Origin: an uncultured Pelagibacteraceae bacterium
GTDB taxonomy: Bacteria > Pseudomonadota > Alphaproteobacteria > Pelagibacterales > Pelagibacteraceae
Length of the DNA: 64,000 nt
NCBI GenBank assembly: GCA_902560075.1
Contig: CACEKE010000005.1
Coordinates: forward strand, 1 to 64,000
Direction of reading: 5' to 3'
The translations under genes were made by a program, and so were the position numbers. Under the pieces are notes generated by a model that did not search any database, was not told the origin of the DNA, and saw only the letters and a program-made list of their open reading frames with translations. Below, piece after piece: positions 31,971 through 40,712 of this stretch (position 1 is the first letter of the stretch; every line of letters begins with the position of its first letter).

Positions 31971-33113
31971 TCAACCATTCAGAAGTTTCAATGCAAAATC
32001 TAGTTGGTTGTCAGTCTCGGTATTAATTCTAAATGAATCGCTTTCTTCAGCGACTTCAAAATCAGGAACAACTCCAACATCAGATATTGAATCCCCAGAG
32101 GGTAAATAATATTTTGAAACTGTAAGTCTAATTGCACCTTTATTGTCCAATGGTATTATTGATTGAACAGACCCTTTTCCATAAGTGGCTTCACCAATTA
32201 AAATTGCTCTCTTATGATCTTTTAAAGCGCCTGCAACTATTTCGGAGGCAGAAGCTGACCCATAATTTATTAGAACCAAAATAGTATCACCATTAATTAT
32301 ATCTCCTTTTTTTGCAAACCATTTTCTATTTTCTGAATTTTTTCTGCTTTTTGTTGAAACTATTTCACCATTTTCAAGAAAGAAATCTGAAATTTTAATT
32401 GCTTGTGATAGCAATCCACCAGGATTATTTCTTAGATCTAAAATATATTTTTCTATATTTTTGTTTTTCTTAAATTCACCCAATTTCTTTTTAATTTGGT
32501 CAGAACTATTTTCATTAAATGAAGTTAATCTGATATAACCAACATTTTTATCTTTAATTTCCGTTTTAACAGATGCAACTTCAATAATTTCTCTAGTAAT
32601 AGTAAAAGTTAGTGCTTTTCTTTCTCCTCTTCGTCTTACTGTTATTTCAATATCTGAGCCAACTGGACCTCTCATTAATTCTACAGCTTCAGATAAAGAT
32701 TTCCCTTGTACTTGTATTTCATTGATTTTGACTATGTAATCGCCAGCCTTAACACCAACTCTGTAAGCTGGTGAGTTATCTATTGGTGATATAACTTTTA
32801 CAACTCCTGCCTCCATTCCTACTTCAATTCCAAGACCTCCAAATTCTCCACTGGTTTCAGTAGCCATATTTTCAAACATTTCTGGTGACATATACGCTGA
32901 GTAAGGATCGAGAGATTGTAATACACCATTTATAGCTGCATCCATCATCTCGCTTTGATTAACATCATCAACGTATTGCTTATTTATTTTATTTAATACC
33001 TCACTAAATAGATCTATTTTTTTATAAATATCTTCCTCAGATCTTGAGGATAGAGTTAAAAAATTAAAAGCTATAAGAAATAAAATAAATAAGTTTTTTA
33101 GACTAAATTTCAT
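31971..33113 (-). CDS. ctpA: Periplasmic carboxyl-terminal processing protease (S41 family)
   Basis: Tail-specific serine protease with a PDZ domain. The ATG at 33113 overlaps the rsfS stop (ATGA) and gives a classic signal peptide, MKFSLKNLFILFLIAFNFLT. An upstream start would only add residues inside rsfS. The PDZ domain includes VGVKAGDYIVKINEIQV. The catalytic Ser lies in NYGSASASEIVAGALKDH and the Lys in GEATYGKGSVQS. The product is about 380 residues. Confidence 0.95.
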   Translation of the reverse strand: MKFSLKNLFILFLIAFNFLTLSSRSEEDIYKKIDLFSEVLNKINKQYVDDVNQSEMMDAAINGVLQSLDPYSAYMSPEMFENMATETSGEFGGLGIEVGMEAGVVKVISPIDNSPAYRVGVKAGDYIVKINEIQVQGKSLSEAVELMRGPVGSDIEITVRRRGERKALTFTITREIIEVASVKTEIKDKNVGYIRLTSFNENSSDQIKKKLGEFKKNKNIEKYILDLRNNPGGLLSQAIKISDFFLENGEIVSTKSRKNSENRKWFAKKGDIINGDTILVLINYGSASASEIVAGALKDHKRAILIGEATYGKGSVQSIIPLDNKGAIRLTVSKYYLPSGDSISDVGVVPDFEVAEESDSFRINTETDNQLDFALKLLNG

Positions 33114-33448
33114 ATAATTACTTTTTCTTTCGGAATTAATTCCGACCACATTTTTTCTAATTCATAAAACTTTCTTTTTTCCGGGTTAAATAAATGAACA
33201 ATAAGATCTATACCGTCTACCAATTTCCAATCATTACTATCTTTGCCCTCAATTTTTGAGTCTACGATACCCTGACGTTTGAATTCACTCAAAACTTGTT
33301 CCGACAAAGATTGTAAATGTCTAGATGATGTTCCGCTAGCTATTATCATATAGTCAGCAACAGAGGATTTTCCTTCCAAATCAATTGCTACGATATTTGA
33401 TGCTTTATTGCTGTCCAGAGTTTTTATGATTTTGTCTTTTAAATTCAA
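33110..33448 (-). CDS. rsfS: Ribosomal silencing factor RsfS
   Basis: Binds L14 on the 50S subunit and blocks subunit joining under nutrient limitation. The 112-residue protein has the family segments SSVADYMIIASGTSSRH, GKDSNDWKLVDGIDLIVHLF and RKFYELEKMW. Its partner order nadD-rsfS is widely conserved. The stop overlaps ctpA. Confidence 0.95.
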   Translation of the reverse strand: MNLKDKIIKTLDSNKASNIVAIDLEGKSSVADYMIIASGTSSRHLQSLSEQVLSEFKRQGIVDSKIEGKDSNDWKLVDGIDLIVHLFNPEKRKFYELEKMWSELIPKEKVII

Positions 33449-33475
33449 ATTATTACCAAATAATGATTTACTGTA

Positions 33476-34003
33476 TCAAAATTTTCTTAATTTTGAAGAT
33501 GAAATATTGACTTTTTTAAATGTAATAAAATCAAAAGTTTTGTCACCCATTTTTTGGTAGGCAACAGATTTAAGTGATTTCAACTTGTAGCCACCTCTGT
33601 CAAAAACCAATATTTTACATTTGTCACAAATATCTCTCCATTTATACCATTTATGAAAATTAATTAAATTATCAGCCCCAATAATAAAAAATAGTTGTGT
33701 ATTGTGATATTTTTTTTCTATAAATCTGATCAAATTAATTGTTCTATTAGATCGCAATTTTTTATCGTAATATTCTATTTTTATAAATTTATTTTTTAAG
33801 GTTAACTTCTTTGACAAAAAAATTCTTTCTTTTAAACTATTTTCACATTTATTCTTAAATGGATTTTTATTTGTTACAGCCCATATAACAGTATTTAATT
33901 TAAATCTTTTTTTTGCTTCTAAAGAAATTTTTAAGTGTCCTACATGCGGTGGATCAAAAGAGCCACCCAGAATTCCTAATTTCTTTTTTCCTAATTTTCT
34001 CAA
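33476..34003 (-). CDS. nadD: Nicotinate-nucleotide adenylyltransferase
   Basis: Adenylates nicotinate mononucleotide in NAD synthesis. The 175-residue protein opens with the nucleotidyltransferase motif LGILGGSFDPPHVGHLKIS and ends with the second motif ISSSKLR. IIGADNLINFHKWYKW is typical of NadD. It is slightly short but complete, between proA and rsfS in a conserved order. Confidence 0.95.
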   Translation of the reverse strand: MRKLGKKKLGILGGSFDPPHVGHLKISLEAKKRFKLNTVIWAVTNKNPFKNKCENSLKERIFLSKKLTLKNKFIKIEYYDKKLRSNRTINLIRFIEKKYHNTQLFFIIGADNLINFHKWYKWRDICDKCKILVFDRGGYKLKSLKSVAYQKMGDKTFDFITFKKVNISSSKLRKF

Positions 34004-34004
34004 A

Positions 34005-35255
34005 TTAATCTCTTATTTGACCCGACCCATAGACTTCGTACTTATATGTAACCAACTGAGCAAGACCTACAGGACCTCTAGGTGGGAGTTTATTAGTAGA
34101 AATTCCGACTTCTCCTCCAAAACCAAATTCCCCCCCATCCGCAAACTGTGTTGAAGAATTATGAATGGCTATTGAACTTTTCACTTTTTTCATAAATAAA
34201 TTAGCTTTTCTTTTATTTTTTGTAATGATTGCATCAGTGTGCATTGTACCGTATGTGTTTATATGATTTATCGCTTCATCCAAATTCTTTACAGATTTCA
34301 CTGCAATTTCAGCTGATAAATATTCTTTGCTCCAATCACTTAAATTTGCACTCTTAGTTTTTCCTTTATAAATATTTCGAATTTTTTTATCAGCATGAAT
34401 TATACAATTTTTCTTCTCTAATTTCTTTAATATTGAATGAGCGTATTTTTTTAGAACTTTCTCGTGAATTAGCAAAGTTTCAGTTGCTCCACAAATACTT
34501 GTATTTCTCATTTTAGCGTTAACTACAATTTTTTCAGCCATTTTCAAGTTTGCATGTTCATCAACATATGTATGACAGACTCCCTCTAAATGACCTATAA
34601 CTGGAATTTTTGAATAATCTTGAACAGTTTTAACTAGACCTTTGCCCCCTCTAGGAATAATTACATCGATATAATCTTTCGTGTTAGATAGCATTAATTG
34701 AACTATCTTTCTGCTCTTATGCTTTATAAACTGAACGTAATTAATATTAACATTGTAAAATTTCAGTGCCTCACGAAATAGATCAGAAATTAACTTATTA
34801 CTATAATAAGCCTCTGACCCTCCTCTTAAAATTACGCAATTACCGGATTTAAAGCATAGACACGAAACATCAGAGGTTACGTTGGGTCTGCTTTCATAAA
34901 TTACGCCAACTACCCCCAATGGAACGGTTACCCTTCTCATTTTTAACCCATTAGGTCTTTTCCATTTTTTTAAAATTACATTTACAGGATCTTTCATTCT
35001 AGATATCTGTTTAATACTAGAAACTATATCCTCAATTTTTTTTTCATTTAATTCAAGCCTTTGTATCATATTATTTTTCAAACCATTTTTTTTTGCGCTA
35101 AATACATCTTTTTTATTATTCGATAAAATTTTAAATTTATTTTTATTTACTAAATGAGCGAATTTAATAAGAACTTTATTCTTAATCTTATTATCTATAA
35201 TTTGATTACTTGCTTTCTTAGCTTTTTTACATATTTCAATTAATTTATTTTTCAT
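34005..35255 (-). CDS. proA: Gamma-glutamyl phosphate reductase
   Basis: Second step of proline synthesis, reducing gamma-glutamyl phosphate to glutamate semialdehyde with NADPH. It is 416 residues with catalytic Cys in NTSICGATETLLIH, the VIYESRPNVTSDVSCLCFKSGN segment region and the C-terminal FGFGGEVGISTNKLPPRGPV signature. It starts directly after proB. Confidence 0.97.
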   Translation of the reverse strand: MKNKLIEICKKAKKASNQIIDNKIKNKVLIKFAHLVNKNKFKILSNNKKDVFSAKKNGLKNNMIQRLELNEKKIEDIVSSIKQISRMKDPVNVILKKWKRPNGLKMRRVTVPLGVVGVIYESRPNVTSDVSCLCFKSGNCVILRGGSEAYYSNKLISDLFREALKFYNVNINYVQFIKHKSRKIVQLMLSNTKDYIDVIIPRGGKGLVKTVQDYSKIPVIGHLEGVCHTYVDEHANLKMAEKIVVNAKMRNTSICGATETLLIHEKVLKKYAHSILKKLEKKNCIIHADKKIRNIYKGKTKSANLSDWSKEYLSAEIAVKSVKNLDEAINHINTYGTMHTDAIITKNKRKANLFMKKVKSSIAIHNSSTQFADGGEFGFGGEVGISTNKLPPRGPVGLAQLVTYKYEVYGSGQIRD

Positions 35256-36362
35256 TTAAACCTCTACCATATCATCTTTATGTATAACCTCAGATTTAGA
35301 TACATATCCTAACAAATCTTTAATTTTATTTGAATGTTGACCTTGAATTTTTTTAATTTCTACCGAGCTAAATGAACTTAATCCTCTCGCGTACTCTTTA
35401 TTATTTTTATCCAATATTCTTATGTGGTCACCTTTTATAAATTGCCCATTAACCTTTTTTATTCCCGTAGCTAAAAGGCTTTTACCTTTTTTTAGTGCTT
35501 GTACTGCACCATCATCAATTATTAAATCTCCTTTAGGTGAAATTGAGCTAATAATCCATTTTTTCCTTGCATGCAACTTCGAAACTTTTGGTAAAAACCA
35601 GGTGCCTTTGTTTGTTTTATCAATATTTAAAATTGGCCTATTCATTAAACCATTTGCTATTACCATATTGCATCCCGAGTTTTGGCAAATTTTAGCAGCT
35701 TCAATCTTAGTTGTCATACCTCCTGTGCCATGTTCACCAATACTTTTGGTTGCAATTTTTTCGATGTTCGTATCAATGTTATTAATCTTACTAATTAATT
35801 TTGCATTTTTATTAATTTTTGGGTTTGAAGAATACAGTCCATCTACATCTGAAAGTAAGATTAAACAATCAGCTCCCAATATTTGAGCTACTCTTGACGC
35901 TAGTCTATCATTATCCCCATATTTTATTTCGGAAGTAGCAATACTGTCGTTTTCATTCACTATTGGGACGTAATTAAGGTCAAAAAGATTTTCAAAAGTT
36001 CTTTTTGCATTTATTGCTCTACGTCTTTTTTCAGTGTCTTCTAGGGTAATTAAAATCTGTGATAAATTTATTTTATATTTATTAAATATGTTTTTATATA
36101 AATTCATTAATTCAATCTGACCAATTGAGGCAACAGCCTGGCTCTTATCAAGCTTTATACTTTTTTTGTTTATTTTTAGTTTTTCGCATCCTAAAGCAAT
36201 AGCTCCAGAACTTACAATTATGACATTTTTTTTTTTATTTTTTAAATCTTTAATATCTAAAGCAAATTTTTCTAACCATGTTCTCCTTACTTTTTTCTTA
36301 GCATCAATTAAAAGAGATGAACCAACCTTAATTACTATAGTTTTATAATTCTTAAGATACAT
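35256..36362 (-). CDS. proB: Glutamate 5-kinase
   Basis: First step of proline synthesis. The 368-residue protein has the amino-acid kinase domain (KTIVIKVGSSLLIDA, IIVSSGAIALG, VPIVNENDSIAT, GTGGMTTKIEAAKI) and a C-terminal PUA domain. Proline is the usual feedback effector of this family. The start overlaps obgE by 11 bases. Confidence 0.97.
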   Translation of the reverse strand: MYLKNYKTIVIKVGSSLLIDAKKKVRRTWLEKFALDIKDLKNKKKNVIIVSSGAIALGCEKLKINKKSIKLDKSQAVASIGQIELMNLYKNIFNKYKINLSQILITLEDTEKRRRAINAKRTFENLFDLNYVPIVNENDSIATSEIKYGDNDRLASRVAQILGADCLILLSDVDGLYSSNPKINKNAKLISKINNIDTNIEKIATKSIGEHGTGGMTTKIEAAKICQNSGCNMVIANGLMNRPILNIDKTNKGTWFLPKVSKLHARKKWIISSISPKGDLIIDDGAVQALKKGKSLLATGIKKVNGQFIKGDHIRILDKNNKEYARGLSSFSSVEIKKIQGQHSNKIKDLLGYVSKSEVIHKDDMVEV

Positions 36363-37335
36363 ATTTAATTACTTTAGCTTTAATTTTTGATACGAGTTTT
36401 TTTTCTAATGTTGATAATATCCATATTTCTTTTCCAGTCTTACGCTTAAATTCTTTTTTTTTAACATTTAGTTCTGAAGTTTCTATTAAATCAACTTTAT
36501 TAAAAATTACAATTTCCTCCTTTTTTAATAGCTTTTTGCTATATTTACCTAATTCGCCTCTTACTTGATTGTACGATCTTATCAAATCAGCTTCATTAAC
36601 ATCGATTAAATGCAATAAGGTTTTACATCTCTCAATATGTTTTAAAAATTTAATTCCCAGTCCAACTCCTGAATGAGCATTTTCGATCAAACCAGGGATG
36701 TCTGCCAAAGTAATTTCTTTATCATCATATTGTGCAACTCCTAAATTTGGGTTTAGTGTGGTAAATTTATAATTTGCAATTTTAGGCTTTGCGCTAGTTA
36801 CTGATGCCAACAAACTAGATTTACCAGCATTAGGCAGACCTATAATACCAATATCTGCAATTGTTTTAAGTTGGAGCCATATCCAAAATTCTTCTCCTAT
36901 TTTTCCTTTAGTAAATTTCTTTGGAGCTCTATTTGTGGAAGATTTAAATTTAGTATTACCAAATCCTCCCTTACCACCTATTGCTGCAACGTACTCTTCG
37001 TTTTCTTTTTTAAAATCATATATTAATGTTTTGTTATCCTCCTCGTAAACTTGTGTACCAACAGGAACCTTTAAATATAAATTTTCACCACCTCTACCTG
37101 TTTGGTTTTTGCCTCTGCCATCTTCACCTCTTTTAGCCTTAAAGTGTTGCTGATAACGAAAATCTATTAAGGTATTTAAGTTCCTCTCAGATGTTAAAAT
37201 AACTGATCCACCTTTTCCTCCATCACCTCCATCCGGTCCACCAAACTCAATAAATTTTTCCCGTCTAAAACTAGGTGAACCTGATCCTCCATCACCTGCT
37301 TTTATATATATTTTTACTTGGTCTAGAAATTTCAT
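36352..37335 (-). CDS. obgE: GTPase Obg (CgtA)
   Basis: Ribosome-assembly and stress GTPase. The glycine-rich Obg domain is at the N-terminus (GGPDGGDGGKGGSVILTS). G-domain motifs are GLPNAGKSSLLASV (G1), LADIPGLIENAHSGVGLG (G3) and FNKVDLIE (G4). At 327 residues it has only the two conserved domains, without the long C-terminal extension of some homologues. Located after rplU-rpmA, the classic order. Confidence 0.97.
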   Translation of the reverse strand: MKFLDQVKIYIKAGDGGSGSPSFRREKFIEFGGPDGGDGGKGGSVILTSERNLNTLIDFRYQQHFKAKRGEDGRGKNQTGRGGENLYLKVPVGTQVYEEDNKTLIYDFKKENEEYVAAIGGKGGFGNTKFKSSTNRAPKKFTKGKIGEEFWIWLQLKTIADIGIIGLPNAGKSSLLASVTSAKPKIANYKFTTLNPNLGVAQYDDKEITLADIPGLIENAHSGVGLGIKFLKHIERCKTLLHLIDVNEADLIRSYNQVRGELGKYSKKLLKKEEIVIFNKVDLIETSELNVKKKEFKRKTGKEIWILSTLEKKLVSKIKAKVIKYVS

Positions 37336-37359
37336 ACTACAATGTTATAGTTGGATTAA

Positions 37360-37614
37360 TTAGTTGGGTTTTACTGAAACTACAGTTCTATCAGATTTAC
37401 TTTTTTTGAAAATAACCTTACCCTTAATAACTGAAAAAATTGAATGGTCTTTCCCCATTTTTACGTTGTCTCCTGGAAAAATTTTTGTACCTCTTTGCCT
37501 AATAATTATGTTTCCTGGAAGAACTATTTCACCACCGTATTTTTTTACCCCCAGTCGTCTACCGGCACTATCTCTTCCATTCCTCGACGAACCACCTGCT
37601 TTTTTTGTTGCCAT
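37360..37614 (-). CDS. rpmA: 50S ribosomal protein L27
   Basis: Large-subunit protein whose N-terminal tail reaches the peptidyl-transferase centre. The 84-residue protein begins [20 protein letters not shown] and continues [20 protein letters not shown]. No cleavable N-terminal extension is visible. It follows rplU by nine bases. Confidence 0.98.
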   Translation of the reverse strand: MATKKAGGSSRNGRDSAGRRLGVKKYGGEIVLPGNIIIRQRGTKIFPGDNVKMGKDHSIFSVIKGKVIFKKSKSDRTVVSVKPN

Positions 37615-37623
37615 AATAAAATA

Positions 37624-38025
37624 TTATTTTTTTTCCTCAGTTTTTAAATTTTCTAATTTTTTTTCTTTTTTAACATATTTGTCAGCTTCTGCTATTACAG
37701 AGCCATCTTTAGAAAATATTCTGTTAATTCTCACCATTGAATATTGTTGTCTGTGTCCGTTTTTTCTTCTTGAATTCTTACGTCTTCTTTTTTTAAAAAT
37801 TAAAACTGTTCTTTCTTTTGAGTTTTTAATTAAATCTGCCTCAACCTTTGCACCATCTACAGTCGGACTACCAATTTCAAAAGACTTTTCATCGCCATAT
37901 GCTAGAACTTCTTTAAACTCTATTTTTGACTCAGGTTTTGAATCTTTCAACAGCTCTACTTTAATTATTTCTCCAGCACTTACTTTGTATTGTTTTCCAC
38001 CAGTTTTTATTATCGCAAAAGACAT
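37624..38025 (-). CDS. rplU: 50S ribosomal protein L21
   Basis: Binds 23S rRNA. The 133-residue protein begins MSFAIIKTGGKQYKVSAGE. It contains RRRKNSRRKNGHRQQYSMVR, the RNA-binding region, and has a Lys/Glu-rich tail (KKEKKLENLKTEEKK) slightly longer than the usual 100-105 residues. First gene of rplU-rpmA, with a good promoter just upstream. Confidence 0.98.
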   Translation of the reverse strand: MSFAIIKTGGKQYKVSAGEIIKVELLKDSKPESKIEFKEVLAYGDEKSFEIGSPTVDGAKVEADLIKNSKERTVLIFKKRRRKNSRRKNGHRQQYSMVRINRIFSKDGSVIAEADKYVKKEKKLENLKTEEKK

Positions 38026-38049
38026 TTTAATTTAAAATTTATTAACAGC

Positions 38050-38077
38050 AATATAGTCAGAGGCTCCTTTTAGTCAA
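38050..38077 (-). promoter_or_regulatory. Promoter for rplU-rpmA
   Basis: On the minus strand TTGACT (38077-38072) and TATATT (38055-38050) are spaced by 16 bases, each one mismatch from consensus. The predicted start is near 38043, giving a leader of about 18 bases to the rplU ATG. It lies in the 62-base gap after gloB. Confidence 0.6.
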
Positions 38078-38087
38078 GTTGAATAAC

Positions 38088-38807
38088 CTAGAAATTATCC
38101 TTTAATTCTCTCAATTTTGAAAAGGAACTCAAATCTTTACATTTTAGAAAAATATTACAGTCCAGCTCTTCTTTTAAATAAGTTGGTGTTGTTGGTACAT
38201 TATTTTTTAATTTATCTGTGATTTCTAAAATTTTATTTTTTAGTTTGTTGTTATTAGGATCATGATGGCTACAGAATTTTGAATTTTGAAAAGTATACTC
38301 GTGACCAAAATATATCAATGTATCTTTCGAAAAATTTTTAATTAATTTTAAAGAATTAAACATTTGATCGTATGACCCTTCAAATATTCTCCCACAACCT
38401 AAAGAAAAAAGTGTATCTCCGGTAAATAATAAATTTTGAATATGAAAATGGAATATTACATGACCTTTAGTATGACCAGGAGTGTGATATGTTGTAAATT
38501 CAAAATCATTATTTTGATATAATTCTTTATCTTTAACAAAAATATTAATTCCAGGAATATTATCTTTATCTTTATTGAAGCCTATTACACTACAATTAAA
38601 TTTTTCCTTTAAATCTAAATTTCCACCCACATGATCTCCATGATGGTGGGTATTTAGTATATATTTTAAATTTAACTTTTCTTTTAAAATAATTTCAATT
38701 ATTGGCTTTGACTCTCCTGGATCAATTACACAGGCATTATTACTTTCTTCATTTATAAGAATATAAGAAAAATTATCATCTAAGCACTTGACGGTTATAA
38801 TTCTCAT
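38088..38807 (-). CDS. gloB: Hydroxyacylglutathione hydrolase (glyoxalase II)
   Basis: Metallo-beta-lactamase-fold thioesterase that hydrolyses S-lactoylglutathione. The 239-residue protein has the metal motif THHHGDH at residues 53-59, further ligands in YHTPGHTKGHV and FTGDTLFSLGCGR, and the GHEYT segment of GloB. It starts one base after metW, so it is probably co-transcribed with metX-metW, an unusual partner for the methionine genes. Confidence 0.93.
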   Translation of the reverse strand: MRIITVKCLDDNFSYILINEESNNACVIDPGESKPIIEIILKEKLNLKYILNTHHHGDHVGGNLDLKEKFNCSVIGFNKDKDNIPGINIFVKDKELYQNNDFEFTTYHTPGHTKGHVIFHFHIQNLLFTGDTLFSLGCGRIFEGSYDQMFNSLKLIKNFSKDTLIYFGHEYTFQNSKFCSHHDPNNNKLKNKILEITDKLKNNVPTTPTYLKEELDCNIFLKCKDLSSFSKLRELKDNF

Positions 38808-38808
38808 A

Positions 38809-39405
38809 TTATTTTTCTATTTCAAATATTCCTAACTCTGAAGTAAGATTTTTATAATTTAAATTACTTTTTTTAATATAGGAAACTTTTTTTCCACTTA
38901 AAGAAATAGATTTCGTTAATTTTAAATCCCTTTGGTTACAGAAAGTTACAAAGTCTTTTATTGTGCACATATGCAAATTAGGGGTATTATACCATTCGTT
39001 AGGCAAATTTTCAGTTACAGGCATTGTACCTTTAAATAGCAAATCTACTCTTACCTTCCAGTGACCAAAATTTGGTATTGTGACAATTGCTTTTTTTCCA
39101 ACTCTCAGTAATTCATATAAAACTTTTTCAGGATTTAAAAAGGCTTGAAGTGTTTGACTTAGGATAACATAATTAAACGATTTATCTGGGAATTGGCCTA
39201 AATCTAACTCAGCGTTTCCCTCAATAACTGTTAAACCCTTTTCGATACACTCTTGAACATTTTTTTTTGATATTTCCAAACCTCTTATATTTTTTGAAAT
39301 ATTTTCTAGTATATATTTCATAAGCTCTCCATTTCCACACCCTACATCTAAAATTTTCGAATTTTCATTTATTAATGAGGAAATTATTTTAAACTCTTGC
39401 TTCAT
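38809..39405 (-). CDS. metW: Methionine biosynthesis protein MetW
   Basis: SAM-dependent-methyltransferase-fold protein that accompanies MetX in many proteobacteria. The 198-residue protein has the SAM motif ILDVGCGNGELMKYILEN, VILSQTLQAFLNPEKVL and TIPNFGHWKVR, all MetW-like. It overlaps the metX 3' end by 17 bases. Reported work on other bacteria links MetW to MetX activity. Confidence 0.93.
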   Translation of the reverse strand: MKQEFKIISSLINENSKILDVGCGNGELMKYILENISKNIRGLEISKKNVQECIEKGLTVIEGNAELDLGQFPDKSFNYVILSQTLQAFLNPEKVLYELLRVGKKAIVTIPNFGHWKVRVDLLFKGTMPVTENLPNEWYNTPNLHMCTIKDFVTFCNQRDLKLTKSISLSGKKVSYIKKSNLNYKNLTSELGIFEIEK

Positions 39406-40522
39406 GAATATTTTTATATGAATTATTTAAAAAGTTTTTAACTGAATTTAAAAAATCTGGCACATTTAATAAAAATGAATCGTGACCTTTATCAGAAGTT
39501 ATTTCAATAAATCCAACATCAGCCCCAATTGCATTTAACGCAATAACAATTTCTCTATTTTCGGATGTAGGATAAAGCCAATCAGAAGTGAAAGAAATTA
39601 TAAAAAATTTCGTTTTACTTCCTTTAAAAGCATCTGAGAGATTTCCATTGAATTGCTTTGTTAAATCAAAGTAATCCATTGCTCTTGTTATATATAAATA
39701 GCTATTTGCATCAAACCTATCGACAAAAACTGACCCTTGATATCTCAAATAACTTTCTATTTGGAAGTCTGCATCAAAACCAAATTTTAATGCATCTCTC
39801 TCTTGAAGTTTTCTACCAAATTTTTCCTGCAAACCTTTTTTAGATAAATAAGTTATGTGGGCTGCCATTCGCGCTACAGCTAAACCTTTAGATGGAGATT
39901 TTCCATTTTCCAAATATTTACCTTTATCCCATTCTTTATCAGCCATAATTGCCTGTCTACCTAACTCATTCAATGCTATGTTCTGCGCTGAATGACTTGC
40001 GGTACAAGCAATTGGTATTGCTACATCCGCTTTATTTGGAAAATTAGAAACGAATTGTAGAACTTGCATACCACCCATAGATCCACCTATGACTGCAAAT
40101 AATTTTTTGATTTTAAAATGATCTAAAAGAAAATTTTGCGCGTTTACCATGTCATTAATCGTAATAACAGGAAAGTTAGATCCATACGGTTTGTTTGTAG
40201 AAGGATCAATGCTAGAAGGTCCAAATGATCCCATGCATCCTCCGATAACGTTGGCACTAATCACAAAAAATTTATTTGTATCAATAGCTTTGTTTGGTCC
40301 AAGTGCATAATTCCACCAACCTTCTTTGTTTGTTATAGGATTTATCCCGTATGGAAACTGGTCTCCTGTTAAAGCATGAAATATTAAAATACCATTATTT
40401 TTACCCTCATTTAACTTACCAAAAGTTTCGTAAGCTAAAGGAAAATTTGATATTTCTTTACCACAATCTAACTTTAACTTATCTTTAACTATATATTTTT
40501 TTAAATTATCAATTTTGTTCAT
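39389..40522 (-). CDS. metX: Homoserine O-acyltransferase MetX
   Basis: Acylates homoserine (acetyl- or succinyl-CoA) to give the acceptor for sulfide or methanethiol in methionine synthesis. It is 377 residues, an alpha/beta-hydrolase with nucleophile Ser148 in GGSMGGMQ, the family segments FHALTGDQ and NVIGGCMGSFGPSSI, and the C-terminal SDKGHDSFL with catalytic His. A SAM-II riboswitch in the leader and a TTGACA promoter upstream indicate repression by S-adenosylmethionine. metW overlaps its end. Confidence 0.95.
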   Translation of the reverse strand: MNKIDNLKKYIVKDKLKLDCGKEISNFPLAYETFGKLNEGKNNGILIFHALTGDQFPYGINPITNKEGWWNYALGPNKAIDTNKFFVISANVIGGCMGSFGPSSIDPSTNKPYGSNFPVITINDMVNAQNFLLDHFKIKKLFAVIGGSMGGMQVLQFVSNFPNKADVAIPIACTASHSAQNIALNELGRQAIMADKEWDKGKYLENGKSPSKGLAVARMAAHITYLSKKGLQEKFGRKLQERDALKFGFDADFQIESYLRYQGSVFVDRFDANSYLYITRAMDYFDLTKQFNGNLSDAFKGSKTKFFIISFTSDWLYPTSENREIVIALNAIGADVGFIEITSDKGHDSFLLNVPDFLNSVKNFLNNSYKNIHEARV

Positions 40523-40552
40523 AGCATTTGTGTGAATTGTGAGGAAAAAAAA

Positions 40553-40603
40553 CTTATTTAGCGGTTTTTTTATAGCGCTCGCAATTCAGTTAAATCAGCG
40601 CAA
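40553..40603 (-). ncRNA. SAM-II riboswitch in the metX leader
   Basis: Read on the minus strand from 40603, the element starts UUGCGCUGAUUUAAC, then AUUGCGAGCGC, an A-rich loop and finally CGCUAAAUAAG. This matches the SAM-II (metA/metX) riboswitch, including the conserved UGAUUUAAC and the GCUAAA near the 3' end. The GCGCU/AGCGC stem P1 forms five pairs. It ends about 30 bases before the metX ATG. SAM-II folds as an H-type pseudoknot around S-adenosylmethionine and usually blocks translation. Confidence 0.93.
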
Positions 40604-40607
40604 TAAA

Positions 40608-40636
40608 TGTTTACATTATCTATTTTTATATGTCAA
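40608..40636 (-). promoter_or_regulatory. Promoter for metX-metW-gloB
   Basis: On the minus strand a perfect TTGACA (40636-40631) is followed after exactly 17 bases by TAAACA (40613-40608). The predicted start, near 40601, coincides with the 5' end of the SAM-II element, so the riboswitch would be the very beginning of the transcript. Confidence 0.65.
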
Positions 40637-40664
40637 ATTTTTAAGGGATTTTTACTTATTTAAT

Positions 40665-40691
40665 TTGAATAAATAATAATTTATCTATAAA
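40665..40691 (+). promoter_or_regulatory. Candidate promoter for hisC-tyrA
   Basis: TATAAA at 40686-40691 with TTGAAT at 40665-40670 (15-base spacing) lies 22 bases before the hisC ATG. It is divergent from the metX promoter in the same 190-base gap. The spacing is short and the region very A+T-rich, so this is tentative. Confidence 0.3.
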
Positions 40692-40712
40692 TACCAAAAA
40701 AAATTTAAAGTT

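Noticed and set aside
37364..38035. Open frame of 223 codons on the plus strand across rpmA and rplU
   Set aside because: Antisense to two ribosomal protein genes; its hydrophobic look follows from the reverse complement of Lys/Glu-rich codons.
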